A stretch of DNA of 64,000 nucleotides from Vibrio tubiashii (GCF_028551255.1 NZ_CP117030.1:1302001-1366000), one strand, 5' to 3'. Positions 44,146-53,688 are shown, numbered from the stretch's first letter. The notes: generated by a model from the letters alone, not told the origin. Numbers and translations are program-made.

Positions 44146-45057
44146 ATGGACTCTAAGATGTTGAATCAGGTTAACCTCGCAGATGTACGCTCATTTGTTT
44201 TAATTGCTCAGCTGGGCAATTTTACCAAAGCCGCTGAGGCGCTAGATGTGTCTCGCTCGCACGTTTCGCGCCAAATAAGCAACCTAGAGAAGCAGATGAA
44301 GGTAACGTTGCTAATCCGCACTACCCGTAGCTTAAAACTCACCGATGCTGGAAAACAGTTCTATTTACAGTGTGAGAAAGCCCTAGCGGGGATTGACCAA
44401 GCTATCTTGTCTGCAGTCGATGACGTGGAGCAAGTTCAAGGTGAGATTCGCATTAACTGTGTAGGAGGCTATCTAGGGGAAGAACTGATTGCACAGATCA
44501 CCTGCGACTTCATGGAACAGTATCCAAACACTCAGGTTAATCTTGATTTTAGTAGCCATAGGGTCGACTTGCTGGAAGAGGATTTTGATATCGCCTTCCG
44601 CATGGGACGTTTGGAAGACTCAGGCTTTGTTGCGCGCAAGTTGATGACAATTGAAATGAGCACACTGGCGACGCCTCAATATCTCAGTACTCATGGTCAA
44701 CCTTCTCATCCTAAAGAACTCGCGCAGCATCAATGCCTAACTGGTTCAGTAAAGCGTTGGGGGTTCACCCATCAAACCAGTCAAGATAAGGCTGAAATCG
44801 CCATTCATGGACATTTACAGTGTAAAAATGGACGTGTATTGGTGAAAGGCGCGTTGAATCATCAAGGTATTATTCGAGTCCCTGCCATCTACTGTCGAGA
44901 GGAGCTAGAGCGAGAAGAACTAGTCGAGGTGTTCAATGATTGGGCTATCCCTAGTGTCGATTTCTCTGCAATCTACCATCGAGACAGATACCAACCCAAA
45001 CGCTTAAGAGTGTTTATTGATTTCGTAAAACAGCGATTTGATGACCTTGCTATTTAG
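44146..45057 (+). CDS. LysR family transcriptional regulator
   Basis: Regulator of 303 residues with an N-terminal winged helix (VRSFVLIAQLGNFTKAAEAL, then DVSRSHVSRQISNLEKQM) and a C-terminal substrate-binding-type effector domain. It is divergent from the SDR gene with a 141-base shared promoter region, the usual layout for a LysR protein and its target. It belongs to the CrgA/YafC-like group by its length and HRVDLLEEDFDIAFRMG motif. Its last four bases overlap the convergent aldehyde dehydrogenase gene. Confidence 0.93.
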   Translation: MDSKMLNQVNLADVRSFVLIAQLGNFTKAAEALDVSRSHVSRQISNLEKQMKVTLLIRTTRSLKLTDAGKQFYLQCEKALAGIDQAILSAVDDVEQVQGEIRINCVGGYLGEELIAQITCDFMEQYPNTQVNLDFSSHRVDLLEEDFDIAFRMGRLEDSGFVARKLMTIEMSTLATPQYLSTHGQPSHPKELAQHQCLTGSVKRWGFTHQTSQDKAEIAIHGHLQCKNGRVLVKGALNHQGIIRVPAIYCREELEREELVEVFNDWAIPSVDFSAIYHRDRYQPKRLRVFIDFVKQRFDDLAI

Positions 45058-46490
45058 CGTAGAAACAAACGCCCAAGTACCTCCACGGCTAACTTACGGT
45101 ATTTGAGCAGCAAATAATTCCGTGGTAACCAAGCAGGCGAGTAAAGCACTGTTTTCGCTTTAGTGAAGGTACGGAAGCCTTCCTCGCCGTGATACTGCCC
45201 TATCCCAGACTCACCGATTCCACCGAATGGCGCATCCTCTGCAGCGACATGGAGCAAGGTGTCATTGACCACCACGCCACCGCTGTGAGTTTGTTCAATG
45301 ACTTGGTGCTGTAAAATTTTGTCGTTTGACATCAGGTACAAAGCCAATGGTCGTGGCCTAGCGTTAATAAAAGCAAAAACTTCATTCAAGTGACGATAGC
45401 CGATAACTGGCAATATTGGGCCAAAGATCTCTTCTTGCATAAGGAGCATTTTGTCAGAAACACCGGTCACTAAATGTGGCACCATCTGTCTAGGTTCAAG
45501 ATCTAAATAGTCGATGGTGTGAATGGTTCCGCCTAGGCTTTTTGCATCATGTAAGTAGTGCTGCAACCTTTGATATTGTGCTTGATTAACGATGGTTGTT
45601 GATGACGTTAAGCTCCCTTCTTTTACATAGAGCTGGTAGAAGCGTTCCAAATAACGTTCAATGAACTTAAGCTCTTTCCCTTGAGGTACTAAGACGTAAT
45701 CAGGTGCGACACAGATTTGCCCGGCATTAATAGACTTGCCTAGCAAGATAGCATCCACCGCCTTACTAATATCAGCATCGTTGGCAACAATAGCAGGAGA
45801 CTTACCACCAAGCTCTAAAGTCACGGGGGTTAGGTTTTTCGCCGCTTCAGCAGCGACTAATCTTCCTACCTTGGTGGAGCCTGTAAACAGTAGGTGATCA
45901 AAGGGTAGCGCGCTAAAGTACCGAGATATTTCAGCCCCCCCTTCAACTGGGTAAACGTGCTCCCCTACTTCAGAAAATAGGTCACAGAGTACTTGATTGG
46001 TGTTTGGCGTATGTTCACTGAGTTTGACCATTACCCGATTTCCCGCGGCAATCGCCGTCACAATAGGGGCAATACTCAGTACGATAGGGAAGTTCCAAGG
46101 CACCATGACCCCGACAACACCTAAAGGTTGATAATTAACACGGACTTTGGAGGGGAATAGTAATAATCCTGCAGATCGCTTGCTCGGTTTGATCCAGCTT
46201 TTGAGATGTTTGATGGTGTAGTTGATATGGGTAATTGCAGGCAGTAAATCGCAGATCAAACTGTCGAACTCACTGCGGTATCCATAATCTTGGCGCAGCG
46301 CATCGACTAACATTTGTTTGCGTTCTAACAGTTCGTATTTGAGGATGCGAAGCCATTCTAAACGCTGCTCCAACTCCGGATAAGGCAGACTGCTATAGCT
46401 CGCTTTTACTTCAGAAAACAGGTGCTTTAGGTCTTGCTCTGTTTTGACGTGTTCCTTCTGCCAACGATTAAGATCGACCACTTTTTCCAT
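45054..46490 (-). CDS. Aldehyde dehydrogenase, coniferyl-aldehyde dehydrogenase type
   Basis: NAD(P)-dependent aldehyde oxidation, probably of aromatic or long-chain aldehydes. The 478 residues have the ALDH set: PWNFPIVLSIAPIVTAIAAGN, FTGSTKVGR, LELGGKSPAIV with the general-base Glu and NAGQICVAPDYV with the catalytic Cys, then EEIFGPILPVIGY. The short N-terminus and C-terminal membrane-like tail (NYLLLKYRKLAVEVLGRLF) fit class 3/CALDH proteins. It is convergent with the LysR gene and downstream of the candidate sRNA. Confidence 0.92.
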   Translation of the reverse strand: MEKVVDLNRWQKEHVKTEQDLKHLFSEVKASYSSLPYPELEQRLEWLRILKYELLERKQMLVDALRQDYGYRSEFDSLICDLLPAITHINYTIKHLKSWIKPSKRSAGLLLFPSKVRVNYQPLGVVGVMVPWNFPIVLSIAPIVTAIAAGNRVMVKLSEHTPNTNQVLCDLFSEVGEHVYPVEGGAEISRYFSALPFDHLLFTGSTKVGRLVAAEAAKNLTPVTLELGGKSPAIVANDADISKAVDAILLGKSINAGQICVAPDYVLVPQGKELKFIERYLERFYQLYVKEGSLTSSTTIVNQAQYQRLQHYLHDAKSLGGTIHTIDYLDLEPRQMVPHLVTGVSDKMLLMQEEIFGPILPVIGYRHLNEVFAFINARPRPLALYLMSNDKILQHQVIEQTHSGGVVVNDTLLHVAAEDAPFGGIGESGIGQYHGEEGFRTFTKAKTVLYSPAWLPRNYLLLKYRKLAVEVLGRLFLR

Positions 46491-46584
46491 ACGATAGCCA
46501 ACATGTTTTTCTTCAATTCTTGGTTAAGCTTAGCCATATTCGCAGACAAAGTCGCCTTATCCAGCTATGAAAATGAACCTGAAG

Positions 46585-46792
46585 AAAAAAGCAGCACCAG
46601 AAAACCGGTCGTGGGGGTCAGGAGCATGTTGTCAGGTGCTGCTTAGTTTTACCAATTCATCAGTTGCAAAAGGCTAACTAATGCCAGTCGCTCGATGAAA
46701 GAAGAGCCCTCTTCAAGTTTGGAGCGATAGTAAACACTGAGTTGTGATTCCAGTTTTTCTCTTTTCATCATTTCCTCCTCTGTTGCCACCTA
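46585..46792 (-). ncRNA. Candidate SgrS-like regulatory RNA carrying a small ORF
   Basis: On the minus strand TTGACA (46827-46822) and a -10-like TAAAGT (46805-46800) are 16 bases apart, predicting a start near 46792. The transcript would contain the AGGAGG-led small ORF at 46768-46649 and end at a long hairpin: GCAGCACC (46642-46635) pairs with GGTGCTGC (46598-46591), followed by six T. The total of about 208 nt, the small ORF in its 5' half and divergence from an sgrR-like gene match enteric SgrS (227 nt with SgrT). The 36-nt loop holds CTCCTGACCCCC, complementary to Shine-Dalgarno-type sequence. Confidence 0.5.
46649..46768 (-). CDS. Small protein ORF of 39 residues, SgrT-like in position
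   Basis: Sequence begins MKREKLESQL and ends LVSLLQLMNW; two adjacent ATGs exist, and AGGAGG is five bases before the second, which I use. The chain has an amphipathic/hydrophobic C-terminal half with a final Trp. It lies 183 bases from, and divergent to, the SgrR-family gene, the place where enterics have sgrT inside sgrS. From memory E. coli SgrT is 43 residues; similarity beyond a Leu-Met-x-Trp stretch near the end could not be tested. Confidence 0.6.
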   Translation of the reverse strand: MKREKLESQLSVYYRSKLEEGSSFIERLALVSLLQLMNW

Positions 46793-46950
46793 TTTTGCGA
46801 CTTTATAAGGAAGGTAAAAACTGTCAATCTAGGTTAATTTCATTCCCCATAAAGACAGCGATCTGGCAAAAAATGGCAGAAAAGAGTAGCAAAGCGACAA
46901 AACTAGGAACAAAATCAATAAACAGATTTCTGGTTTGATGAGTATTTTTT

Positions 46951-48702
46951 GTGTCTGACTTAAATTTATTGCGTTACTACAGCCGTTTGGTCCCACTTGG
47001 TGTTGGCGTCGAGCATAAAACGACATTGCCAATCGTTGCCGATTCGCTATTTACCACCTCCCGTCACGCACGCAACTTGCTGAATCAAATGCTTGATTTG
47101 TCTTGGTTATCTTGGATTCCAAAAGCTGGGCGCAATCAACGCTCTACGTTGATCCTTCACCTTCATCTAGACGAACTTAAAGCACAGCTGGCTTCAAAAC
47201 GAATCCTAGAAGGTAAATATGAAAAGGCGCTGTCGATACTGGATGACGACGAAGTAGCGTTTGGAAGATTGCTACAAAGCACCTCTGGCGCAACAATACG
47301 TGAAGGTCTGCTGCATATTCAGCTCACCTACAAACGCCCTTTTGAACGCTTGGTGCCACATCAACTCCAGCGTTCTAGCGAGCGCTATCTGCTAAGGCAA
47401 ATCTATTGCTGTTTAGTATCGAGTGCTGCCAACGGAAACCTAGAGCCACAGCTTGCTCACCATTGGCGCTATGATGAATCGAATCTTGAGTGGAGCTTTT
47501 ACCTGCGCCCAGGATTAACCTTTCACAATGGTGAAGCGATCAGTGGTGAGTCGATAGTAAATCTGTTTAAAAAGCTCACAACCTTGGCTGATTATCAGAG
47601 CGAGTTAAACCATCTCATCGACGTCTACACACCTTCGCCAAACAAGATTGTTTTTAAGCTTTCTAAACCTGACCTCGGCTTTGGTGGCTTGATTTCAGGC
47701 GTTAAGTATTCCATTCAGCCCATCTCGCAAATCAGTGAGGCACCAATCAAGCAAGTCATTGGTTGTGGGCCATTTGAAGTGACCGAACACTCTGAGAGCA
47801 AACTCTGTTTACAAGCCTTTGAGCGCTACTACGCTTGCCGCGCGTTAACTGACCAAGTTACGATTTGGCATCTTGACGAATCTGAACTGCAAAACAAGCA
47901 AATTCAGACCAATCAGCCAGGAGCTCAAGCAAGTTCAGACTGTAATTACTACGTTTCTCACGCCGTAAGTAAGCACTTAGACCGCAATGTTCAACAAAGC
48001 CGTACCGAAGATGGCTGTATGTTTGTGCTCTTTAACCAATGCGGAGAAACGGTATTAGATGACAATCAACGCCGCTTTCTGTCTACTTATTTAACACCGC
48101 ACAAGGTGTTTAATTACCTAGAACAGCATAACCTACTTTTCGGCTGTGAAGTTGCACAAAACCTGCTGCCGATGTGGCACAAGATCACCCGCCCTGAGAT
48201 GCCCGAGGCTGCCCTGCCTAAACGGCTGACTATCGCTATCTATGATTACAGCTCGTTGCGAAACTGCGCTTTAGCGGTGAAATACCTGCTGGAGCAATAT
48301 GGTGTGGAAGTGGTGATTAACAGCTATAGCTATCGCCAGCTGACGACTCTGGCTGAATCTGGTCAGCTTCAAGAGTCTGTCATCATTACCAATATCAACC
48401 TTGATGACAATCGACACGCCTCTGCGTTTAACAGCCTTTACCATAATCCTATTATCCAACGCTGTATTGGAGAACAATCGAAGGCATGGCTACTAGATAG
48501 GCTAAATCATCTGCGTTCGGACACAGAACTACCGGATTACCTCGACGCTCTCGAACCTATAGCTTCTGCGTTGATCAATCAGTTTTGGCTCTCTCCCCTG
48601 TTCCACCACAGACAGACATTGCGCTTTCAGGGAGTGCTTAAAGACGTAGCACTCACCAACTGGGGATGGCCGGATATCAAGAATGTCTGGTCTGCCGATT
48701 AG
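46951..48702 (+). CDS. sgrR: SgrR-family transcriptional regulator
   Basis: Regulator of 583 residues with an N-terminal winged helix (about 10-115; TTSRHARNLLNQMLDLSWLSW then R-N-Q-R-S-T-L) joined to a periplasmic-binding-protein-like domain of the peptide-binding (SBP_bac_5) type at about 160-560 (LEPQLAHHWRYDESNLEWSF, YLRPGLTFHNGE). This fusion is the hallmark of SgrR, which in E. coli senses sugar-phosphate stress and activates sgrS. The start is GTG at 46951. Divergently, on the minus strand, lies the candidate SgrS-like unit. Confidence 0.88.
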   Translation: MSDLNLLRYYSRLVPLGVGVEHKTTLPIVADSLFTTSRHARNLLNQMLDLSWLSWIPKAGRNQRSTLILHLHLDELKAQLASKRILEGKYEKALSILDDDEVAFGRLLQSTSGATIREGLLHIQLTYKRPFERLVPHQLQRSSERYLLRQIYCCLVSSAANGNLEPQLAHHWRYDESNLEWSFYLRPGLTFHNGEAISGESIVNLFKKLTTLADYQSELNHLIDVYTPSPNKIVFKLSKPDLGFGGLISGVKYSIQPISQISEAPIKQVIGCGPFEVTEHSESKLCLQAFERYYACRALTDQVTIWHLDESELQNKQIQTNQPGAQASSDCNYYVSHAVSKHLDRNVQQSRTEDGCMFVLFNQCGETVLDDNQRRFLSTYLTPHKVFNYLEQHNLLFGCEVAQNLLPMWHKITRPEMPEAALPKRLTIAIYDYSSLRNCALAVKYLLEQYGVEVVINSYSYRQLTTLAESGQLQESVIITNINLDDNRHASAFNSLYHNPIIQRCIGEQSKAWLLDRLNHLRSDTELPDYLDALEPIASALINQFWLSPLFHHRQTLRFQGVLKDVALTNWGWPDIKNVWSAD

Positions 48703-48929
48703 TGTAGTTTTTATCGCACAGCGTTAATCCTTCGAACTCAAAACATAAGACCCTTCGTTAGCTCCTTCTAGCTATAAATTTCCGTGACAACAGTGCGGTT
48801 TTTTACTGACAAATGTTTTATTTTTGTCACAAAAAACATCAACACTGGTTCACAGAGTCAACATATTAATTTGAACTCTAAATATCATTTCGCTATTTTT
48901 ATAACGTATTCATTAAAAAGGAAATTACA

Positions 48930-49919
48930 ATGAAACTAAAAACGGCTGCATTACTAACCCTAAGCGCAACCGCTTTCCATGCCCAAGCTGAAGAGTGTGG
49001 CAAGGTAACAATCGCTGATATGAACTGGAATTCCGCCACAGTGATTGCCAACGTAGATAAGTTTATTCTTGAGCACGGCTACGGCTGTGATGCTGAATTA
49101 ATCCCGGGCGATACTATGCCAACGGGTACATCAATGATTGAAAAAGGTCAGCCAGACGTAGCACCTGAACTTTGGAGTAATAGCCTGAAAGATGCTTTGG
49201 ACAAGGGCGTTGCAGAAAAGCGTCTTCGTTACGCAGGTAAATCACTCGTCGATGGTGGCGAAGAAGGATTTTGGGTTCCTGCCTATCTCGTTAAGCAATA
49301 TCCTGAAATAGCAACCATTGAAGGTGTTAAGAAGCACGCGAAGTTATTTGAGCACCCTGAAGATCCTGATCACTCAGCCTTCTATAGCTGTCCAGCAGGT
49401 TGGAACTGCCAAATCAGTGCAGGTAACCTGTTTAAAGCTCTAGGTTTAGAAGGCTCTGGCTTTACCATTGTTGACCCAGGCTCAAGTGCTGGTCTATCCG
49501 GTGCAATAGCAAAAGCGTATGAGCGTGAAGAAGCTTGGTTCGGTTACTACTGGGCTCCGACTGCTGTTCTCGGTAAATATGAAATGGTCAAAGTGGACTT
49601 CGGCAGTGGCGTAAACGAAAAAGAGTTCGTCGGCTGTACGACACAGGCTGAATGTGAAGCGCCTAAACCAACCATGTACCCACCTTCACCTGTACACACA
49701 ATTACCACTGAAGAGTTTGCTAGCCGCGCACCACAAGCTTATGACTATTTCACTAAGCGTGGCTTTAGCAACGCAGATATGAACCAACTTCTTGCTTGGA
49801 TGGAAGATAACCAAGCAGATGGCGAAGAGGCGATGTTCCATTTCCTAGAAGAGTACCCACAAATTTGGCAAGCATGGGTACCTCAAGATGTGGCAAACAA
49901 AGTGAAACAAGCACTTTAA
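48930..49919 (+). CDS. proX: Glycine betaine/choline ABC transporter substrate-binding protein ProX
   Basis: Periplasmic binding protein of 329 residues for glycine betaine, choline or related osmoprotectants. A signal peptide ends at HAQA (about residue 20), then the OpuAC-type domain begins (VTIADMNWNSATVIANVDKFIL). Aromatic residues for the betaine cage include W in PELWSN and FGYYWAPT. AAGGA precedes the ATG. It heads a proX-proW-proV operon; osmotic induction is likely from knowledge of the family. Confidence 0.93.
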   Translation: MKLKTAALLTLSATAFHAQAEECGKVTIADMNWNSATVIANVDKFILEHGYGCDAELIPGDTMPTGTSMIEKGQPDVAPELWSNSLKDALDKGVAEKRLRYAGKSLVDGGEEGFWVPAYLVKQYPEIATIEGVKKHAKLFEHPEDPDHSAFYSCPAGWNCQISAGNLFKALGLEGSGFTIVDPGSSAGLSGAIAKAYEREEAWFGYYWAPTAVLGKYEMVKVDFGSGVNEKEFVGCTTQAECEAPKPTMYPPSPVHTITTEEFASRAPQAYDYFTKRGFSNADMNQLLAWMEDNQADGEEAMFHFLEEYPQIWQAWVPQDVANKVKQAL

Positions 49920-50012
49920 GCCGATAAGAAACCTATAGCGCCGTTAGGCACTATGCTTTAGATGTACTCCTTCGCTACAAGGGTGGCGAAGGAGAATAAA
50001 AGGAACTTATTG

Positions 50013-50912
50013 ATGTCTAATGACAGCTGGTTCAACAGCTTTCCCGAAATGGAACGCTCTGATCTAAGAGCAATCCGCAAAACCCTCGATGGTGCATATC
50101 GAGATTTCTCACGAGAATATGGCGACCTTATTGAATCCTTCTTCGACCCTCTACTCTCCTTTCTAATCTGGTTTGAAAAGTTATTAATTTCAACGCCTTG
50201 GATGATTGTCTTAGCAGTATGTACCGGCCTTGTCTACGCTGCTAGTCGTTCATGGAAATTGGCTGTAGGTTGTTTTGTTTCTTTGATTCTTATTGGCTAC
50301 TTTGGCATGTGGGAAGACACAATGCGCACCTTGAGCATTATCACCGTCTGTACCATGCTCTCGATAGTGTTGGGTATTCCGATTGGTATTGCCATGGCGC
50401 GATCGAATCGTGTTCAGTCGGTCGTTACGCCAATGCTCGATGTGATGCAAACCATGCCAGCCTTCGTTTACTTGATTCCGGTCGTGATGCTGCTCGGTAT
50501 TGGTAAAATCCCAGGCCTTATCGCGGTTGTCATTTACGCCATACCGCCTGTCATTCGCTTAACTAATCTAGGCATACGCTTGGTCGATAAAGAAGTGCTC
50601 GAAGCTGCCACCGCTTTTGGCGCTAGCGCTAAGCAACGACTGTTTGGTGTGCAACTTCCGCTCGCCATGCCCACCATTATGGCGGGAATCAACCAAACCA
50701 TTATGATGGCGCTTTCTATGGTAGTTATCGCATCAATGATTGGTGTTAAAGGACTGGGTCAGCCTGTACTTAAATCGATCACTAACCAGTACTTCACGCT
50801 TGGTTTACTCAACGGCTTCGCAATAGTCGCACTAGCGATACTGTTTGATAGAGCTTCTCAAGCTTACGCGAAACGCACACAGGCTCATTTAGGAGATCTA
50901 AAACATGACTAA
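50013..50912 (+). CDS. proW: Glycine betaine/choline ABC transporter permease ProW
   Basis: Inner-membrane permease of 299 residues of the ProW/OpuAB type, with about six helices and the EAA coupling motif EAATAFGASAKQRLFGVQLPLAMP. The frame is open from 49962, but the ATG at 50013 has AAGGAAC eight bases upstream and a matching N-terminus (MSNDSWFNSFPEMERSDLRA). Its last eight bases overlap the start of proV, so the two are co-translated. Confidence 0.94.
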   Translation: MSNDSWFNSFPEMERSDLRAIRKTLDGAYRDFSREYGDLIESFFDPLLSFLIWFEKLLISTPWMIVLAVCTGLVYAASRSWKLAVGCFVSLILIGYFGMWEDTMRTLSIITVCTMLSIVLGIPIGIAMARSNRVQSVVTPMLDVMQTMPAFVYLIPVVMLLGIGKIPGLIAVVIYAIPPVIRLTNLGIRLVDKEVLEAATAFGASAKQRLFGVQLPLAMPTIMAGINQTIMMALSMVVIASMIGVKGLGQPVLKSITNQYFTLGLLNGFAIVALAILFDRASQAYAKRTQAHLGDLKHD

Positions 50913-52134
50913 ACCACTTATTGAGATCAGTGGCTTATATAAGGTTTTTGGTCAAAAGCCTAAGTCAGTGATGGAGCGCGTGAAACAAGGTGACAGTAAG
51001 GATAAAGTCTTAGCTGAAACCGGACATACGGTTGGTCTGAAGGAAATTAACCTGCAGATCAACCAAGGTGAGATTTTTGTCATCATGGGTCTATCTGGGT
51101 CAGGTAAATCAACCTTGATTCGCCACTTCAACCGCCTAATCGATCCCACTGAAGGTCAGATTCTGGTTGAAGGTACAGATGTCATGAAACTGAGCCAAAA
51201 AGAGCTTGAAGAGTTTCGTCGCCACAAGATGTCGATGGTTTTTCAGCGCTTTGGTTTATTGCCTCATCGCACTGTGGTCGACAATGTCGCTTATGGACTG
51301 GAAATTCAGAATATTGAAAAATCTCAACGGCTACAAAAAGCTAACCAATGGCTCGATACAGTCGGCTTGAAAGGCTATGAGAACCAGTACCCTTCACAAC
51401 TTTCCGGTGGCCAACAACAACGTGTCGGATTGGCTCGTGCACTCTGTACTGATGCGGAAATTTTGTTAATGGATGAAGCTTTTTCTGCCCTCGACCCGCT
51501 GATCCGAAGCGAGATGCAAGATCAGTTAATCGAACTGCAAGAGAAGCTACACAAGACCATTATCTTCATTACCCACGACTTAGATGAAGCACTTCGTCTT
51601 GGTGACCGTATCGCCATTCTTAAAGATGGCGAACTTGTCCAGCAAGGCACACCAGATGAAATTTTGCTTCACCCTGCCGACGACTACGTTGAAGCCTTCG
51701 TTAAAGATGTCAACCGAGCGCGAGCCCTAACGGTTGAAACCGTTATGAACCCACCTGCGTACCGAATTACAGCAAACACGATTCAAGAAGCGATTGCTCA
51801 AATGAAGGGCTTTAAGCAGGACTATGCTTACCACGTTACCGAGGATGGCTATCAAGGCGTATTAACCAAAGAAGGCCTGCTCGATGCGGCTAAAGACACG
51901 ACTAAGGAAGAGACCATTAAAGAGGAGTTCTATGAAGAAGTTCCTGCAGTTTCTCCAGATGCCGCGATTGAGGAAGTATTGGTCGATACCATGTCTTGTG
52001 ATTACTCACTACCCGTTGTCGATGAAGACGGTAACTTGCAAGGTGAGTTAGAACGAAGCGCGGTGGCTGAAATATTCTCTGACAGCTCAGAGGAGGAAAC
52101 ATCACCAGCCCCAAAGTTGGATAAGGCCTCTTAG
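50905..52134 (+). CDS. proV: Glycine betaine/choline ABC transporter ATPase ProV
   Basis: ATPase of 409 residues powering the ProXWV importer. Walker A GLSGSGKST near 63, signature [15 protein letters not shown] near 170 and Walker B ILLMDEAFSALDP follow the family. After about residue 270 there are two CBS domains (VMNPPAYRI; then YSLPVVDEDGNLQG), which in OpuA-type ATPases sense ionic strength. A strong terminator follows. Confidence 0.95.
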   Translation: MTKPLIEISGLYKVFGQKPKSVMERVKQGDSKDKVLAETGHTVGLKEINLQINQGEIFVIMGLSGSGKSTLIRHFNRLIDPTEGQILVEGTDVMKLSQKELEEFRRHKMSMVFQRFGLLPHRTVVDNVAYGLEIQNIEKSQRLQKANQWLDTVGLKGYENQYPSQLSGGQQQRVGLARALCTDAEILLMDEAFSALDPLIRSEMQDQLIELQEKLHKTIIFITHDLDEALRLGDRIAILKDGELVQQGTPDEILLHPADDYVEAFVKDVNRARALTVETVMNPPAYRITANTIQEAIAQMKGFKQDYAYHVTEDGYQGVLTKEGLLDAAKDTTKEETIKEEFYEEVPAVSPDAAIEEVLVDTMSCDYSLPVVDEDGNLQGELERSAVAEIFSDSSEEETSPAPKLDKAS

Positions 52135-52147
52135 CTTCGGACAATAC

Positions 52148-52188
52148 AAAAACGCCACTTGCAATCAATATAAGTGGCGTTTTTATTT
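52148..52188 (+). terminator. Terminator of the proXWV operon
   Basis: AAAAACGCCACTT and AAGTGGCGTTTTT form a 13-bp stem with an 11-nt loop, followed by ATTT; 13 bases after the proV stop codon. Confidence 0.92.
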
Positions 52189-52200
52189 CAACTTCTGAGT

Positions 52201-52524
52201 CTACGGCTCGTAATTCGGGTTCATCAAAGAGTAGCGGTATTCTTGGTCAGCCCTACCTTCAGCAAGCATTTGCAGCAGAACCAGTCCGGTAGTACTGACA
52301 CCACATTTGATATCACAAGGCTCGTTGTAATCCAGTTCAACTGGCAATGAAGAGTGACTAGCAACCAAAGGGATATTACTCTCTTCAGGAACCGCTAACA
52401 TATCCGTCTCTTCGGCAGCTGGTAGCGAAAACAGAAACAATTCCTTTTGTGCATCAGCGGCAAACGCCACCTTTGTTGCAGACAGTAGTACAACACCTAG
52501 CAGCGCAAATGTATTCAGTTTCAT
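52201..52524 (-). CDS. Hypothetical exported protein
   Basis: Unrecognised protein of 107 residues with a clear signal peptide (FALLGVVLLSATKVAFA, cut near residue 22). The mature part is acidic with a C-D-I-K-C motif near 73-77 that could form a disulphide or bind metal. It is transcribed toward proV and downstream of aroG on the minus strand but beyond the aroG terminator, so it is probably its own unit. Confidence 0.65.
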   Translation of the reverse strand: MKLNTFALLGVVLLSATKVAFAADAQKELFLFSLPAAEETDMLAVPEESNIPLVASHSSLPVELDYNEPCDIKCGVSTTGLVLLQMLAEGRADQEYRYSLMNPNYEP

Positions 52525-52583
52525 AATTCAGCCAAGTTTATAAATTCAACTGTATTATAGCTTTCGACTATCTATCAGCAACT

Positions 52584-52607
52584 AAAAAAGCTCCCGAAGG
52601 AGCTTTT
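52584..52607 (-). terminator. Terminator of aroG
   Basis: AAAAGCTCC-cgaa-GGAGCTTTT, a 9-bp stem with a 4-nt loop and a T run on the minus strand, 25 bases after the aroG stop codon. Confidence 0.88.
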
Positions 52608-52632
52608 GTGAATGTTTAAAAAGCCGGGCTAG

Positions 52633-53688
52633 TTACTTGTTGTTTCGACGCGCTTCCACAGCATCAGCAAGTTGGTGTAGGACTTTTTCAGTATCGTCCC
52701 AACCAATACACGCATCTGTGATTGACTGGCCGTAAGTTGGAGCTTGGCCATCAACCAGATCTTGACGACCTTCCACTAGATGAGATTCAATCATCACACC
52801 GAAGATAGCCTGTTCGCCACCAGCAAGCTGACCTGCAACATCTTCAGCAACAACCATCTGACGCTGATATTGCTTAGAGCTGTTTGCGTGACTGAAATCG
52901 ATCATAACTTTTTGCGGTAGACCTGATGCTTCTAGCTCTTGCTTGATAGAACCAACATGGTCAGCGCTGTAGTTTGGCTCTTTACCACCACGAAGAATGA
53001 TATGACAGTCTGGGTTACCCGCAGTCTCAATGATTGCAGAGTGACCATATTTAGTTACAGACAAGAAATGGTGCGAAGCACTTGCGCTGCGGATTGCATC
53101 AGACGCAATCTTAATGTTTCCGTCGGTACCATTCTTAAAACCAACTGGGCAAGAAATACCTGAAGCAAGCTCACGGTGAACCTGAGATTCGGTCGTACGC
53201 GCACCAATTGCCCCCCAGCTGATCAAATCTGCCACATACTGTGGGGTGATCATATCTAGGAACTCACTTGCCGTTGGCATACCCATGTCTGTCAGGTCTA
53301 GCAGCAGTTTACGACCCATGCGCAGACCGTCGTTGATCTTAAATGTATCGTTTAGGTATGGGTCATTAATTAGACCTTTCCAACCAACCGTTGTACGTGG
53401 TTTTTCAAAGTAAACACGCATAACAACTTCTAGGCGATCACCCAACTCATCACGCAGTACCTTAAGACGCTTGCCGTATTCGATTGCCGCTTCTGGGTCA
53501 TGAATAGAACAAGGGCCGATGATCACAAGTAGACGATCATCTTCACCTTTTAAAATATTTGAAATGGCTTCACGAGAACGAAACGTAGTCGAAGAAGCAG
53601 ATTCTGTTGCAGGAAACTTCTCTAAAACTGCAACTGGTGGTAATAACTCTTTAGATTTGTTAATTCGTACATCATCTGTTTGAAACAT
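52633..53688 (-). CDS. aroG: 3-deoxy-7-phosphoheptulonate synthase AroG (class I DAHP synthase)
   Basis: First enzyme of aromatic amino-acid synthesis, joining PEP and erythrose-4-phosphate. The 351 residues align along their length with E. coli AroG (DDVRINKSKELLPPVAVLEKF start, GPCSIHDP, YFEKPRTTVGWKGLINDP, GARTTESQVHRELASG, FKNGTDGN, DFSHANSSKQY). The N-terminal feature set fits the Phe-sensitive isozyme rather than AroF or AroH. A TyrR-like box lies about 180 bases upstream. Confidence 0.94.
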   Translation of the reverse strand: MFQTDDVRINKSKELLPPVAVLEKFPATESASSTTFRSREAISNILKGEDDRLLVIIGPCSIHDPEAAIEYGKRLKVLRDELGDRLEVVMRVYFEKPRTTVGWKGLINDPYLNDTFKINDGLRMGRKLLLDLTDMGMPTASEFLDMITPQYVADLISWGAIGARTTESQVHRELASGISCPVGFKNGTDGNIKIASDAIRSASASHHFLSVTKYGHSAIIETAGNPDCHIILRGGKEPNYSADHVGSIKQELEASGLPQKVMIDFSHANSSKQYQRQMVVAEDVAGQLAGGEQAIFGVMIESHLVEGRQDLVDGQAPTYGQSITDACIGWDDTEKVLHQLADAVEARRNNK

